From NCBI GenBank assembly GCA_021307315.1, contig JAJSPD010000011.1, positions 992,001 through 1,056,000 of the forward strand: a DNA stretch of 64,000 bases, given 5' to 3'. The stretch comes from Bisporella sp. PMI_857 (Eukaryota > Ascomycota > Leotiomycetes > Helotiales > Helotiaceae). The position numbers were made by a program, and so were the translations under genes. A model generated the notes under the pieces. It ran no database searches, was not told where the DNA came from, and saw only the letters and a list, made by a program, of their open reading frames with translations. This document shows, one piece after another, positions 1-11,767 of this stretch. How positions within the stretch are numbered: the first letter of the stretch is position 1; every line of letters starts with the position of its first letter.

Positions 1-904
1 GCTACATCCTCTCGGGGCGTCGGGTCGTTTCTGTCAGGGCCTTAAATCATGCCCCTAATAAAGATTCGGGGAGGACTGACACAACATGGAGCTGGCACGC
101 TAAGGGAGTCTTCTCTCATGTAAATCGATAAATAGTTAGTTATCTGCTCTCTATAGCACTTAGTTTGGACCCTCCGCTACTACAGTACTCACCAACTTTC
201 TTGTAGAACCTACAGTTTCTCACAATAACATAACCCGTAATCCTTTCTCACATAGCCTATGGCTTTCTGGATGAAAATTTGTCTCATACTGTTGCTGGTA
301 CCGCCAAGTCTGAGCTCCCTGGCGCGACTAATCTATTCGAGGACTTTATGGGGACTCACATCCTACAAACTCCCAAAGTACATTTCGTGGTAGGTGGAAA
401 TTCCATTGATGGCAGAAAGTGTTTGTAATCTTGCGGCCGCCGACTAGAGCCATACATTAGGTACATTTCCGTTGCCTCAAATCAGCATATAGTGAAGACA
501 CCTATGAAGATAGCCCAAAGTTCCCCTATGGCGGAACCGGTCAACTCTATGGCCATTATCCGTACACAAAATTTAGCTGGTGGCAAAAAACAGTTGCTTT
601 ATCGAGGTTTGACTGTACTTCGTTTTGGGGCATTGTAGAAGTGTCCGTTGGGCCTAGGAATTAATAAGAGACGGGTATCCTAACCTATCCTAATCATAAA
701 GCTGCACTCCAGATCACGTGGTTAGTTTTTGCTATTGAAGTAAACTGCGATGGGGATTAGTTTGCGCTGCAAGACTTCGTTGCGGGACGCACCCACCATC
801 CCTTCTTCGGATACACTGCCCTGCAAAATTTTGTTACTTTACTTCTCCTTCGTTCTCTAATTGGTGGTGTCTTGATCCAATTTAACAAAGAAAAATGAAT
901 TTCG
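1..904. other. Intergenic, no gene recognised
   Basis: No open frame with recognisable protein character was found on either strand. The stretch lies downstream of the MFS transporter and probably includes its 3' UTR. Confidence 0.5.
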
Positions 905-3397
905 CTACACGGGCTCTGTCGCCTCGGTTCTGCTTTCCCTCCACCGTCTGGTTAAGTCCTCCGCGCCAAGAAACCCTTCTTGCCAGTATCTCACCAGCGC
1001 AGGCCTATTTACCTCCTTCCGCCTCTCGCCCCTCTCGCCCTCGTCATTAGCAATATCAATCAACTTCTGCTGTTCATTGCCCTGGCGTTCATCCTCTCGT
1101 TTCTGTGCCTTCTTCTGCTCTCGTGTACGCGCTGACGCCTCCGCAGATGCCTCCGCTGATGATGAAGAGCTCGATTTAAAGCGCTGCAAGGCGATGAAGT
1201 AGTACATAGACTCGACCGGGATAGGAACGTTGGCAATACGGAGAAGTCTGGAACGTTGGGAGGTTAGCACTTCCCGTATAAGCACTATTTGAGGAGGAAA
1301 TAAGGGAAGAGGTCTGTACTCGGATATCTCAAGAGTATTCAGACATTGTGGGAGTAAGATAGAGTAGGTTTGGGAGGAGAATATAAAGGGGGTCTGAAGG
1401 AAAGAATGTGCATACTTGCGCGGGATGGAGAGCTCACTCCACGATGGCATTTGAGGTGCGGATAAGCCGACTGATATAGAGGTGGCTGATGAGGAGGACG
1501 AAGTCTTGCGCCGCTTACCACGGATCCAGACATTCCCCAAAAACAAGGCTGCAAACGAACCGCAGGCGATCAGTGGCAGGATTGCTTGGAAGGATACCAC
1601 AAGCGCGTCTTTGACAACGCGATTGACTATGTCTTGGATCTCAGGGGGTAGATCAGTAATGTCCCCGAGGGTGTTTGGGTTATCAGATGTTCCAATGTTT
1701 GTTTGATTCGTGGGATGGTTTTCACTGAATTCCCTGCGGAACCCGGACGAGAGGCGCGAGTTGAGGACGGAAGACATGATGCCTATGCCGACAGTGCCAC
1801 CGAAAGGAAAGAAGAATTCTAGCGTGCCGATAACTTGTGCAAGCTGGCCCCGCCGTCTTGCGATGCCGTGTAGAGGGATCGGCATCGCATTCAGCCCACT
1901 CCCGAGGCCTGCGCAGACCATACACACATAAATGAACGGCTCGTTTCGCAAATTCAATGCCATGGTCAGTAGGCCGAAGAAGACTGCCTTGAACATCTGC
2001 CCGATGAAGATTGACGGAAAGGTCTGCCGCGGCCAGATGTTGAGCATGAACATGGCAAGGTAGACCCCCACTCCGAGGCCAGGCAGGTAGAAGATAAGCT
2101 GTAAGCCAGCTCGCGCGGGCTCGTAGTTTTGCACAAGGAGGAAGTAGAGGGAGATAAAGTAGAACATGGAGAAGATAGCTATGCCGCCAGTAAAGTTAAG
2201 AAGAGAGAGGATGCAAAAGTCTTTGCTGTAAAAGAGGTTGATAGGCATCATGGGCGTCATGCGGGCGACATGAGAATCAGGGAAGCGGCGGGTGAGCCAA
2301 CCATTTTGCTCGAGGCCAGCTTCGAACACGATGAAGAGAGTGAGACACACCATAGAGACGACCAAGAGGGTAATTGTAAGGGGATGTTTCCAGGAATAGG
2401 AATGAGCCCCACAATCCAGAGCAATTAGGAAAGTGATGACTGCGGCTAGAAAGAGTACAAGGCCGTAATAGTCTATTACAAGGAGCTTGGTTGTCCATCT
2501 CTTTGTCGAAGGAATGGACATGCTGCGGCCGGTTGTAGGGTCGACAAAATTGACAGGCGAAGGCCCTACAAGCTCTGTGCGCAGGAGGAAAAAGGCGAAT
2601 ACGTGCCCGGCGACACAGACTGGTAGGTTGATGCCAAAACACCACCGCCATCCCTTGTTCTCCACGATGATACCACCTACGTTGGGACCCACGCCAAATG
2701 CTAGTCCTGCGACAAGCCCAAAGAGAGTGTTCTGGGTGCTGTTATCGCGTAAGTTGACCCGATCGCTTAAGATCACTGTCACAAGGACGTCGAAGCCGGC
2801 ACTGGACATACCGGACAAGATTCGCCCGACCAGAAGGACAGGTATGCTAGGTGCAAAGGTGCAGAGGATACTTCCAATGAGGAATAAAAATATGGATGCC
2901 TGAAGGGTCGAATGGCGACCAAAGAGATGGGCCATCAGGCCCATTGGCGGCAGAAATGCCGTTGCTGGCAACGTGTACGTGTTGACAATCCACGACTGAT
3001 GGGAGAGCCAGTCTATATGCGATTAGTGACGAATCCGCTGAGTTCCGGAGGAAAACTTACTAAATTCAGACGCAATGTGCGGTAATGCGGTTGCAATGAT
3101 AGTTGTGTCCAGAGACGAAAGGAAAAAAGGGAAAACAAGGCCCAGCAGCAGCTTGAGTCGATAGAGCCAGACCTGCTTTCGAGACCTGTCAGAGACGAGG
3201 TCAAACTGACCTGGGTGCTCATAAGAATGAAATGGATTGAAAGCCGAGTGCTTGGGTTTGTTGACAGTCGTTATCTGAGGTTCCAGGGCAGACTTTAAGG
3301 CCGACTCTGTATTGTCGCAGTCGGTGGACATCACTGACTTTTCATGTTGGGTCTGAGATACAGCATCAGCCATCTCGATATCGTTGTGCGAGATCAT
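905..3397 (-). CDS. MFS transporter, DHA2-like, with long C-terminal extension
   Basis: Major facilitator superfamily permease, expected to export small molecules by proton antiport at the plasma membrane. Two exons (3397..3061 and 3012..905) flank a 48-bp intron with GTAAGT donor, giving about 814 aa. The start is the first ATG (MISHND) before the frame; the longer open frame begins at a non-ATG codon. After a hydrophilic N-terminus the first helix carries SLDTTIIATALP, followed across the splice by WIVNTYTLPATAFLPPMG and a GRH loop typical of drug:H+ antiporters. About 12-14 hydrophobic segments follow. The C-terminus is unusually long and ends in a charged, Ser/Ala-rich, coiled-coil-like tail. 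A possible in-frame 168-nt intron (1248..1415, GTATGC..AG, length divisible by three) would shorten it by 56 residues. No biosynthetic partner lies adjacent. Confidence 0.88.
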
Positions 3398-4179
3398 AAC
3401 GGGAATGCGAGGCACAACGTTTATATGTTCCAGGATTTTCCGTGTTACAGAGAATCAAGATGGATATGTAGGCGGCGTGGATCTCTTTGTAGGCATTTTG
3501 TCAATCTTAGAGTCCGCCTTAAATATAAAAATTTGGAACCGCCTTGAGGTCGTTGACACTGCGCCTCGCTTGACAAGAGATGTGCCGAGTCTACGAGGCT
3601 ACTTTCAGGGATTTTCGGATTGTCAAAGCGAGAGGGTTGACCAGAACCGACAGCTTTGTCCAGGCAACAGCCGATGAATGCAGATGACGAAGAACAACCT
3701 TCCAATCGAATAATTTGTTGGCATTGAAACCACTCGGAGAAAATGACCCGTCTCCAAGATTTCTTACTGTGTTTTGGTGTCTTGTAAACGTGAGGCGTTG
3801 CACAGCCTCGCTAATTTCTCCCAGTAACATCACTATAACAACATCCATCCCTTGGCGCGCAATGACAGACTTTTTCACCCACTTCTACACCTTAGTTCTT
3901 CCCTTTTAGGTAGATTGGATTTATACAGCTTGTTAATTGTTCACCAGGATTTCCCTCTGCTTTTTCAATCCCAGACGAACTCATGATACCACCTTTGGTG
4001 TTGACAGAGGCCCAGTGGGACCTGGCCCTCTCCTAGAAGCTATGCGCTACCGAGGAAGTTCTCTGAGGTGCTACGTCCTCAATAAATTACTTCTGGAAGA
4101 AACCTTCTAAGAGCCAGTTGTTCTCGGAAGCTTTCTTCAAGATTTCTCCCACACGGTACACGCTCCTCGAATATTGCTT
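3398..4179. other. Intergenic, 5' flank of MFS gene
   Basis: No convincing gene. Short frames on both strands lack recognisable domains. It separates the MFS promoter from the LINE remnant. Confidence 0.4.
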
Positions 4180-5660
4180 CTAGATATCCCCGTCTTCTCG
4201 AAGAATTCTTCCGCGCTGTCTCGTCTCCCCGAAATTTTCTTCTAGTACTCTAGATCTCCCAGGCGCAATGATTGATCGATTGATTAATTCATAGGCTATC
4301 CCAGCTGTCCTTGTGGCGGCTATGCAGCGTACGACTGTAAATACAGGTGCTCCCGCATTCCGCTTCCAGAAAATAAGCCATTCCCTCACAGAATTGCTTC
4401 CTCTTCTACCTTATCGCAGTTGCCCCTCTACTAATAGCCCCAATAGTTGCTCTATGTCTCTGCACTTGTTAGGCCTTTCCTGGCCCTCCTCTACTTCTAT
4501 GTACTAGTTATCGCTCATGCACGCTATGTATATTTGAGTACTGCAGATGGGACTGCCCAGGATTGCTCAAGGAGTCCTGTCCGGAGAATCATCTTTGCTG
4601 CTTGTACTGCCATTGTTGATCTACAGAGCATGCGTTTAATCTCCACACATAGTCGCTTGCCTACCCACATATTATGTCGCTCCTCCGTCCAATCTCTACA
4701 CTCCAGCAGAGCATAGCGTTCTATCTAAGGTCCACGGCCGCATTGGCATTCGCCGGTGCCGAATTTGTTGATTGCGTATAGGCACACGCGCAGGCTGATC
4801 TTGCCCGTACGCATCTGCGTAATGACTGAGCTTAATTCTCTATGTGTGGACATGTGTATCGAGTATCGCCTTTCCTGGCCATACACTGGATTTGAAGAGC
4901 TCTCTGCCGCTTTTCAACGCTTCCCAGGATATCGCTCCCACTCCTCTCTCATCATTCGACGGATAATGGATCTTGCTGTCGCCGTCAGGGTCCTTAGAGA
5001 GTTTGTTTCTGGTGGTGGTTCGCTGTTTGCCCCTGTCGAATTGTATCCAGCGGCCTCCTTCGCTGCCCGGTCGGCGTGTTCGTTGCTTGCCACTCCGACA
5101 CGTGCTGATATCCATCGGAACTGAACCTCCTACCCTAGATGTCGGAGCTTATCTAGTGACCGAATGGCTTCAACTGGGATATATGGTCCGGATGGACGCT
5201 TGGGGCTCCATATCGCCCGAATAGCGGCCTGGTTGTTAGTGAAGATAGCGTACTTGTCGGGCGTGACCACTGTTATGTGTATGTCGTGTGCTATTTGTAA
5301 CGATAATACTAGTCCTCTGAGCTCTGCTGCGTATACTATAAAGGTGGTCAATGTTTCCATGTACTCTATTCGCTTCGTGCGGATGCCGCTAATCTAGAGC
5401 GCAGGTGCTACTGCATCGCACTAACATGATTATTGAAAACCGCTCCCGTCGGTGTAAATACACAGCATTCCTTGTTCCGTAGCGTCATGTTGCGTAATTG
5501 CCACCTCCGCGGATTCATCAATACGGGTAAGAGGTGGGATTCACCACGGTGGTACCACGTGCTGTCGGTGTTTCTCAAATTGATCGAGTTGTATACTGTA
5601 CTTGCGTTCTAGGGTTTTGGAAGTTTGACCGAGGGGCTCAGGGCATTGTCTCTTTGGGTA
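4180..5660 (-). mobile_element. 5'-truncated LINE (Tad1-like) remnant with RNase H domain
   Basis: Broken minus-strand frames read as the C-terminal part of a non-LTR retrotransposon ORF2. Near 5440 is an RNase H start, CIYTDGSG, carrying the first catalytic Asp. It is followed by AAELRGLVLSLQIA and FTNNQAAIRAIWSPKRPSG (5130..5360), typical of LINE RNase H, then by a remnant of the domain end and a C-terminal tail to about 4180. Just upstream (5541..5660) lies the linker usually found between RT and RNase H, ending HVVPPW. Many stops and frame changes are present and no reverse transcriptase domain is seen, as expected of a dead, 5'-truncated insertion. It lies directly upstream of the F-box-like gene. 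Confidence 0.75.
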
Positions 5661-5767
5661 GTCCTCCGGGTTTCCAGGTACAATGATCTTCTGAGAGACA
5701 TCTCCTAGCATTTCAGTGCTCTTAGGATTAGGGTTTCTCGTGCACCAGCCACTCCCAATGGTTGGCA

Positions 5768-6484
5768 TGGCCATCTGTGGACGCACGGCGATTGCAGGCA
5801 CCGTTACCGGACCTTTGGAGTCTTGTTTGTATTCCCAAAATCTGTGCAATATGATTCATCGCTAACATCACATCTATAGGTGGTTTCTTGAGAAAGCTCC
5901 CGACGGAAGTGAGAATGGAAATCTACAAACTTGTACTTCCAGTTAACACATTCTTCTCAAGACGGTATCCTAGCGCAGCTAGAGTAGCTCTACTATCGAC
6001 CTGCAGATTGATCAATCAAGAAGCCTACCCTTTGTTTCTCTCTTCCAACAACTTTGACATTGATGTCGCGACACCATTCTACTATCCTCCGACCCATGCG
6101 TTCTTTAAACATGTGTGCGAAGTCACAATCGAATGGCACCCAAAGTGCCTTTAGAGCAATGAAACTAATACTCGAAATGCTGGCCGTGCAAATGCTACAA
6201 TGATAAGAGATCTGTACAAATACCCAAAACTTCAAATTCTACATATCACAGGCTTTTGGGAGAGTGTGGATAATGAATACCCGTATTTACGACGCCACTA
6301 CAAAGAAGAAGGGGCCATGCATACCTATCTCGAGCGCACTGGTTTTAAAGTTTTTTTGGGAATTCCAGGGATTAATAAAATTACCCTTCGCCACGTTGGA
6401 GATAAGACGAGGACAAAAAGTTTGATTGCCTTGGGGGAGTATATGACAAAGCATCTCGTGGATCTTAAGTTAGGTTCGTTCTAA
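5768..6484 (+). pseudogene. F-box-like family protein with in-frame TAG
   Basis: Member of the fungal F-box-like/2EXR-type family that begins LPTEVRMEIYKLVLP and is thought to act in protein-protein recognition; no biochemical role can be assigned. The main exon starts after a 3' splice site at 5879 (branch-like gctaac, then ctatag). A possible first exon begins at ATG 5768 and joins in frame through a phase-1 intron. The frame runs to 6484 but has one TAG at 6152..6154; sequence on both sides stays in one frame and aligns with the paralogue at 7291..7919, so this is a nonsense change rather than a gene boundary. Shared blocks are EAYPLFLSSNNF, KYPKLQILH and FKVFLGIPGINK. Confidence 0.6.
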
Positions 6485-6492
6485 GTCCAATG

Positions 6493-6944
6493 TTAACCTT
6501 TCTTCAGCATAAAAGAACTAACTTTAGCATAGCTCCGCACGATTCTAGGCATTCTAAAAGACAGGTTTTGTCTTGCATAAAGGAAACCTTTGGATACGAA
6601 AGCGAAAGAGATGATAGTGGTGAGGATGAGGAATAACCAGAAGGTTAACAAGAAGGAAAGGGGGCTCATTGAGAGATTGGTTCCAGCTGAGCTGTTATTT
6701 TCCGTGGGCTGTATGACAGCTCTCATCTTTTGTACCATGCCGATTGCGTTGCTTTCACCTTGTCCCAATGCCACGCCATGCATTCCTTTAAAAGCCTTCG
6801 AGCTTCTGCCTTGATTCCTGCTGCTGCAGGTCTTGCTCTCTCCCCAAGTTCCGCTATCCCTCTTGCTTTCGCCAGCTGGCCCGTCCTCTCGCTGTCCGGA
6901 GGCACCAGACTGCCGCTGTGTTGTCTAAGCAGACCAGTACCCAC
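6493..6944 (-). CDS. Possible small membrane protein, uncertain
   Basis: Two overlapping minus-strand frames could form one short gene. An upstream helical, Ala/Arg/Lys-rich part (6944..6723) is followed in another frame by a segment with one strong hydrophobic helix (SFLLTFWLFLILTTIISFAF). No splice site joining them was confirmed and no family is recognised. Treat as tentative. Confidence 0.2.
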
Positions 6945-7290
6945 TTTCGCCTATGCAGCGCCCTCCACGCGCTTACGCCTTCGCATCGAAAACTACCGAG
7001 TGGCCATGTATCTTGTCACATACATCCATTCCCCTCCTTGTACGTGCTTCTAGATTTTCAAAGAGCTCCTGGTATTGTCCAAATTGACATTAGGCGTATA
7101 AGAGAATAAGTTTCGGAATCGAGTTGTACATCTCCCCTTCATAAATACTGCACGCTTAAGATTCATAAAGTGTTCCACGGCTACCACTTTAGTTGGAAGT
7201 TGGGGTAGTGGACTGAAACACCGTTTTGGCAATGGCTATGACTTCTTCCTCTAATGGCACAACATATGGGGTTACTCGGTAGTTACTTTA

Positions 7291-8118
7291 CTAGATCATC
7301 AGATGACTTGCGGTGAGGAAGAACCAACCTGCTGACCTAGCCATTAGCATTTGCGTTGTCATGTACTCACTTAGTGCCTTTAGTGCCTTCGAAGTCCCTT
7401 CACTATCAGAGATAAACTCGTATCTGCTGATGCCCGGTATTGACAAGAAGGCTTCAAGACCAGTGTGCATCATGAACTTATCTAGAACCGCTTCCTCTCT
7501 ATATCTCGATTCAAACGTCCTGCAAGCTTCATCCTCATCGCCTACACCTATATATATGCGAGCAGCATGGACCTTTGGGCATTTCAGAAGTCCCTGGATG
7601 ATTAAGAGGTTGAATCGGCTCTCACGTTCGTGTTGATGGAAGACGCAAATGTGGAACCACATAAAAGTGACCTCTCTGAGGTTGTCGAGGGGTATGCTAG
7701 GCTCCCCTAATGAATTGCGGATGCTGTAAGCAAGCCGAAAATTATTGCGAGATATCAATATCGGGTACGCTTCTCTGTATGTCGCTTTGCAGGTTGTCAA
7801 TAGGCCAAACTCCACACCGTGGAAGTCATCGTTGCTGGTGCAGTAGTAGAATTTGTTAGACGGGAGTGCGAGTTTGTAAATCTCGAGTCGTATCTCGAGC
7901 GAGAGTTTGAAGAAGTAGCCTGTAGAAGTCAGCGGACTGAGAAATATGTTGACATGTTAATTATGTACAGGTTTCTTGAATAGACATGGGTTTCTCGGCG
8001 CGATTGCTGTCGCGACATAAATGTTAAAGCGACATTTAGCGGGACTGCGATTGTAGGATGCGGAGCGGCGGATGTCAAAGAAGGGAATGTTACTTGTATT
8101 GCTTACAGGGAAAGGCAT
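7291..8118 (-). CDS. F-box-like family protein, paralogue of 5768..6484
   Basis: The main exon (7919..7291) reads without stops from a 3' splice site (cttctacag) and starts FFKLSLEIRLEIYKLALP, the same family start as the gene at 5880. Matching blocks are EAYPILISRNNF, LKCPKVHAARIY and LEAFLSIPGISRYEF. The main exon of each paralogue begins in the same splice phase, so the preceding intron is ancestral to both. The first exon is unresolved: an ATG at 8118 opens a plausible 48-residue stretch, but no donor in the required phase was found. The two genes converge. Function unknown; the family is common in fungi and often multigene. Confidence 0.55.
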
Positions 8119-8539
8119 GATGATTTATTAATACAACCAACACCAACACCAACACACCAATAGGCTCGTCTCAACCTGACCTGACCACTGAGCCTTGACC
8201 ACCCCCAGGCTCCAGTAACCACTTGCCAAGAATCGATTTGAGTGCACATCCCCTGACTATTCGCCTGATCAAGACATTAAGAGTAACAGGCAAGAAAAAG
8301 GTAGCGGTTCAACAAAATCAGAAACAACAGCAAAAGAAAGGCAGCATGGCAAATCTGAGTTTATCTGTATCCTAGCCAGTTTCGCAATCACGTGGCAAGT
8401 CCTGGGTCCAGATAGTCAGCTGTTGGACCGCTAAGCGAGCTAGGAAGAATCTCGTGCTGTTGTAAAAACTTAAGGCGAACAGGGATCTCGATTCGTAGAT
8501 CTTAGGAAGAGAGACTCAAAGGTGTGAACGACTATCAAT

Positions 8540-8704
8540 TGCTATAACGAAAAGAACAAGCTACAGATAGAAGGAAAAAAAGCAGTGCTTTATATACAGG
8601 AGACTGGCCAAAGGCCAGTGTAAGCGAGCCCTGTGGTGTCAAAGGCCGAGCCCTAAATGGCCGAGCCCCAAGGGGCTCTAAGCGAGCTAGGGCCGTGACA
8701 GTTG
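8540..8704 (-). repeat. Probable LTR fragment
   Basis: Ends in ccgtgaca near 8704, so on the minus strand it begins TGTCACGG, the terminal motif also seen in the LTR-like elements at 23179 and 37252. The inside carries short direct repeats of an aaggccgagccc type and a TATA-like stretch. The other end was not found. The flanks, 8119..8539 and 8705..8979, hold no gene that I can support. Confidence 0.35.
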
Positions 8705-8979
8705 TCACAAAATTGTAAATGTATTTAGCATTTTTTATGCAATATGACAACAGAACGATCGGAAATTTAGCTCTGGTTGAGGTTTCTTTTGTAATATTGC
8801 TTACTACTTGTAACTCACTACATGTAACTAAAATTAAAAAAGCAGAAGGTTAATAATAAAATTAAATACATTATGCTGTGTAGCCTTCTGCGGGCGAATC
8901 ATGTAAACCTAGCAGATTGATAACTTCACAAGAAATTTGGAACTAACACGATCGATGTAGAGAGCGATGTAAACCGGAG

Positions 8980-9464
8980 TTACAAAGCGACTTCGGTCAA
9001 CTCAACAAGCATCCTCTTGCCCTCGCGCACTAGCACGTTCGCCAACGCAAGGTTCGAAGACTTCGTCTCCGTACCGTTCGCCTTGTCAGTCAGCGTGAGG
9101 TGCAACAGCTGCGCAACACAGCCGGCTCCCGATCCGTCTGGGGCATTCCAAGCCAGGACCTCATCGCTGGCTTGGAGGCTCATGGAATTGTTGCCCCGTG
9201 CCTGCTTCACCATGTCGAGGTACTGATCATGCGTGAATCTCGTATGGTTCATTCTGTATAGAAGCCGTTAGTTAAGAAAGAAAGATGGATGCGAGCCTGT
9301 GGGGAGAGGCCAAATATTTACCTAACGAGAAGATCGTGGGAAATGAACTCATTGAAGGTATCTAGAGCTAGGGTATCTTCGGGCTGGAAGAAGATTCTCC
9401 TAAAGAGCTGGTCAACCCATTGACTGAGAGGAATAGAGTTATTCGTTAACTGTGGAGCAGACAT
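8980..9464 (-). CDS. Small NTF2-like (SnoaL-type) protein
   Basis: Two exons (9464..9322 and 9253..8980) join across a 68-bp intron (GTAAAT..TACAG) to give 138 aa beginning MSAPQLTNN. The start is the ATG at 9464; the open frame extends upstream but lacks another well-placed ATG. The N-terminal helix (WVDQLFRRIFFQPEDTLAL), the next segment DTFNEFISHDLLVRMNHTRF and the C-terminal beta-rich half (VAQLLHLTLTDK, VLVREGKRMLVELTEV) look like the cone-shaped NTF2/SnoaL fold of small cyclases, isomerases and orphan binding proteins. It is divergent from a Zn2Cys6 regulator with about 400 bp between starts, suggesting co-regulation. The fold call is by pattern only. Confidence 0.6.
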
Positions 9465-9868
9465 TTTCTTGAGAATGAGCGGAGAAACGATAGCTAAGGG
9501 TGAATGGAGAGTGGTGAGATGGAGACTACTCTTCGTGAATCCCTTAGACAAAAGAGGAGCGAAGCTGGAAGTTGAGACGAGAGGTAGGAGGGACGAGGTG
9601 AGTATATATAGACGATGCAGACACTGGGATATTGGCATTTTTGCTAAGAAAAAAATATTTCCTTGGTCAGATTCAATTGTGGTCAACTACGCTATTTGCG
9701 GAATTCCACGTGGACCTCCGCTTAGCCCATCACTGAGTGCAAGGATCCATAAAGCCACACCCACCGAACTCCACGACTCCGCCTGCCTGTAGCTCTTACT
9801 CACAACACTTCACGTCATAACAGTCCATCATCCACAGCAACCAAACTCACTCATGCCCGCTAAAAGCC
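9465..9868. promoter_or_regulatory. Shared divergent promoter region
   Basis: About 400 bp separate the starts of the NTF2-like gene (minus) and the Zn2Cys6 regulator (plus). It includes a TATA-like tatatata near 9603 and a CT/CA-rich stretch before the regulator start. No specific operator was identified. Confidence 0.4.
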
Positions 9869-11131
9869 ATGGCTTCATCGCGGCGTAAATCATGTACTGC
9901 TTGCGTCAGGGCCAAAAGACGTTGCGACCTAAGCTTGCCTGCCTGTCAGCGCTGTCTCACAAGAGGTACGGCGTGCAAGTATCCCTGGGCAGAGATCGAC
10001 CCCATAGCTAGCTCGTGGGGCTCCAGCGTATCTGTAGCGGAACAGGGTGCGTCGGTAACCAGATACAGCACCAGCATTCCGATTCTCCAGTCTCCCTGGG
10101 GTGATGCTGGCATTAATATCGCCAGCTGCCTGCCGTTCAATTCGCCAACGTCCATTTCGAGGCCACTATCCCCCGGCATGCCATCCCTATTCGACGACCT
10201 TATCGGTCAGGGCGGAATCACTTATCCCCTAGACTTAGAATGTTCTCCGCCTCCCTCATCCGGCATCCAGTACGCCATACCCCCGCTACCTTCAGACATC
10301 GACCCCCCCTACGGACCCATAACAACCGGCAGCGTCTTTCAAGCTGGTATCGAGTACGCGGCGCGCCGCCTGGCTGAGCAACCACGTGCCCTAGCCTCAT
10401 CTGGCCAGACAGTCTTCATCCACCACACGCAGGTCGCGGCGTCGAAAGTCCTGCAAGACGCCCTGGCAGCCTGTGCCCTGCACGCGCTACGCAACCCCGC
10501 GAATGCGGCACTAGTGCGCACTGAGGTCGCTCGCCGGGCGGCGCGGCTAGTCTCTGCTATGGAGGCTGCTGAGCCGACAACCCACCCTGTCAAGATTGAT
10601 CTACTGCCCCCCGTGCAGGCGCTGCTGGTGTACCAGTGCATACGCCTCTTCTCTGGCGACGTGGGTGAGCCGGCGCGGGCGGAGCGCGATGAGGACAGGC
10701 TACGGGCGTGGGTCGGGCGGCTCCGAGAGCAAGTCCGACCTCTAGGCGACAGCATGGGAAATTGGGCATGTTGGGTTCGGGAGGAGAGTGTGCGGAGGAC
10801 AGTGCTAGTGGCCGAGATACTGGTCGGGGTGTATGCGTTCCTAAAACAGGGGTGGGACCAGGCGGAGGCGAGGGTCTGGCAGTTGGGGTTCACGGCGCAG
10901 ACTGCGCTGTGGGAGGCGAGGTCAGGGCCAGAGTGGAGGGCGATGTGGGCACAGGGACCGCGGCTTGAGGTGGTGCTTGAGAACTGGGGTCGCGCTATGG
11001 AGGGAGCTGTACCGGATGATATGGACGACTTGGGTATCATTATTCACGCGACGTATCTCGGCCTCGAGCCGCTTGAAGAATGGCTTGGAGGTAAGAAGAC
11101 AGCGCTGTTGAGATGGGGATTAAGGCCATAA
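9869..11131 (+). CDS. Zn2Cys6 transcription factor
   Basis: Single-exon 420-aa protein with an N-terminal fungal binuclear zinc cluster. The six cysteines are C9, C12, C19, C26, C29 and C36 (CxxC-x6-C-x6-CxxC-x6-C), with the basic run RAKRRC. A Pro/Ser-rich linker follows, then an Ala/Leu-rich helical C-terminal region like that of secondary-metabolism regulators. The 3' half is more GC-rich than the flanking intergenic DNA. It is divergent from the small NTF2-like gene and could control it. No polyketide or peptide biosynthetic gene is directly adjacent, so its regulon is unknown. Confidence 0.88.
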   Translation: MASSRRKSCTACVRAKRRCDLSLPACQRCLTRGTACKYPWAEIDPIASSWGSSVSVAEQGASVTRYSTSIPILQSPWGDAGINIASCLPFNSPTSISRPLSPGMPSLFDDLIGQGGITYPLDLECSPPPSSGIQYAIPPLPSDIDPPYGPITTGSVFQAGIEYAARRLAEQPRALASSGQTVFIHHTQVAASKVLQDALAACALHALRNPANAALVRTEVARRAARLVSAMEAAEPTTHPVKIDLLPPVQALLVYQCIRLFSGDVGEPARAERDEDRLRAWVGRLREQVRPLGDSMGNWACWVREESVRRTVLVAEILVGVYAFLKQGWDQAEARVWQLGFTAQTALWEARSGPEWRAMWAQGPRLEVVLENWGRAMEGAVPDDMDDLGIIIHATYLGLEPLEEWLGGKKTALLRWGLRP

Positions 11132-11767
11132 GAGTTGAGATCAGCCTCCTTGGTCAATTCTGGGCTCACCAGTGCTGGTTCGCGGTGGAGTTCCACTCTG
11201 TGAAGGACGAGCCTCGCAGCACTATGCCCCGAGAAAACTCATACTTGAGTCAAAACGAAACCAAGACGCTCCTGCCTCTTTGAAACTTGAGCACGATTCA
11301 TTCTTTCTGAACATTTTGGATATCTGCAAAGCGACTACCGTGAACTTCAAATCACATAACAAATGTGTCCGACTACGCCTTCACACACCAAAACCTAACC
11401 TCATAACTTAACATGGTTGCACAACCGTTTTTGAGAACGGCTGTAGGCATCATGCTTGATATATCGCTGTCTTCATGCATGGTCGCATGTGGTTCCGGGG
11501 CGTCGTGGGTTGGCATAAACGTTTCTACATAGTCCTGCATCCGTTCTTCATTATGGGAGCTTGCGGCCTCTAAGTTTACAGCCCGTTGTACAACGCCGTG
11601 AGAAAGAGTGTCCTCTAAAGTAGTGTATGTGTCGAAGAGGTCTCGGTCGCAGAGGTTTCAATCGTCGTTAGATGAGTCAGAATTAGAAGTTACGACGAAC
11701 TCCAGTTTGATGCTTAGGAAAGCCAAGAAACGGAGAGAATAAAAGAACTGTACAAGCCAGTACGAAC
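11132..11767. other. Intergenic, no gene recognised
   Basis: Downstream of the regulator. No coding signal found; the right end runs into the inverted repeat. Confidence 0.4.

Noticed and set aside
10339..11040. 233-aa minus-strand frame
   Set aside because: Antisense shadow of the Zn2Cys6 regulator, rich in Ser/Arg/Ala as expected from GC-biased antisense.
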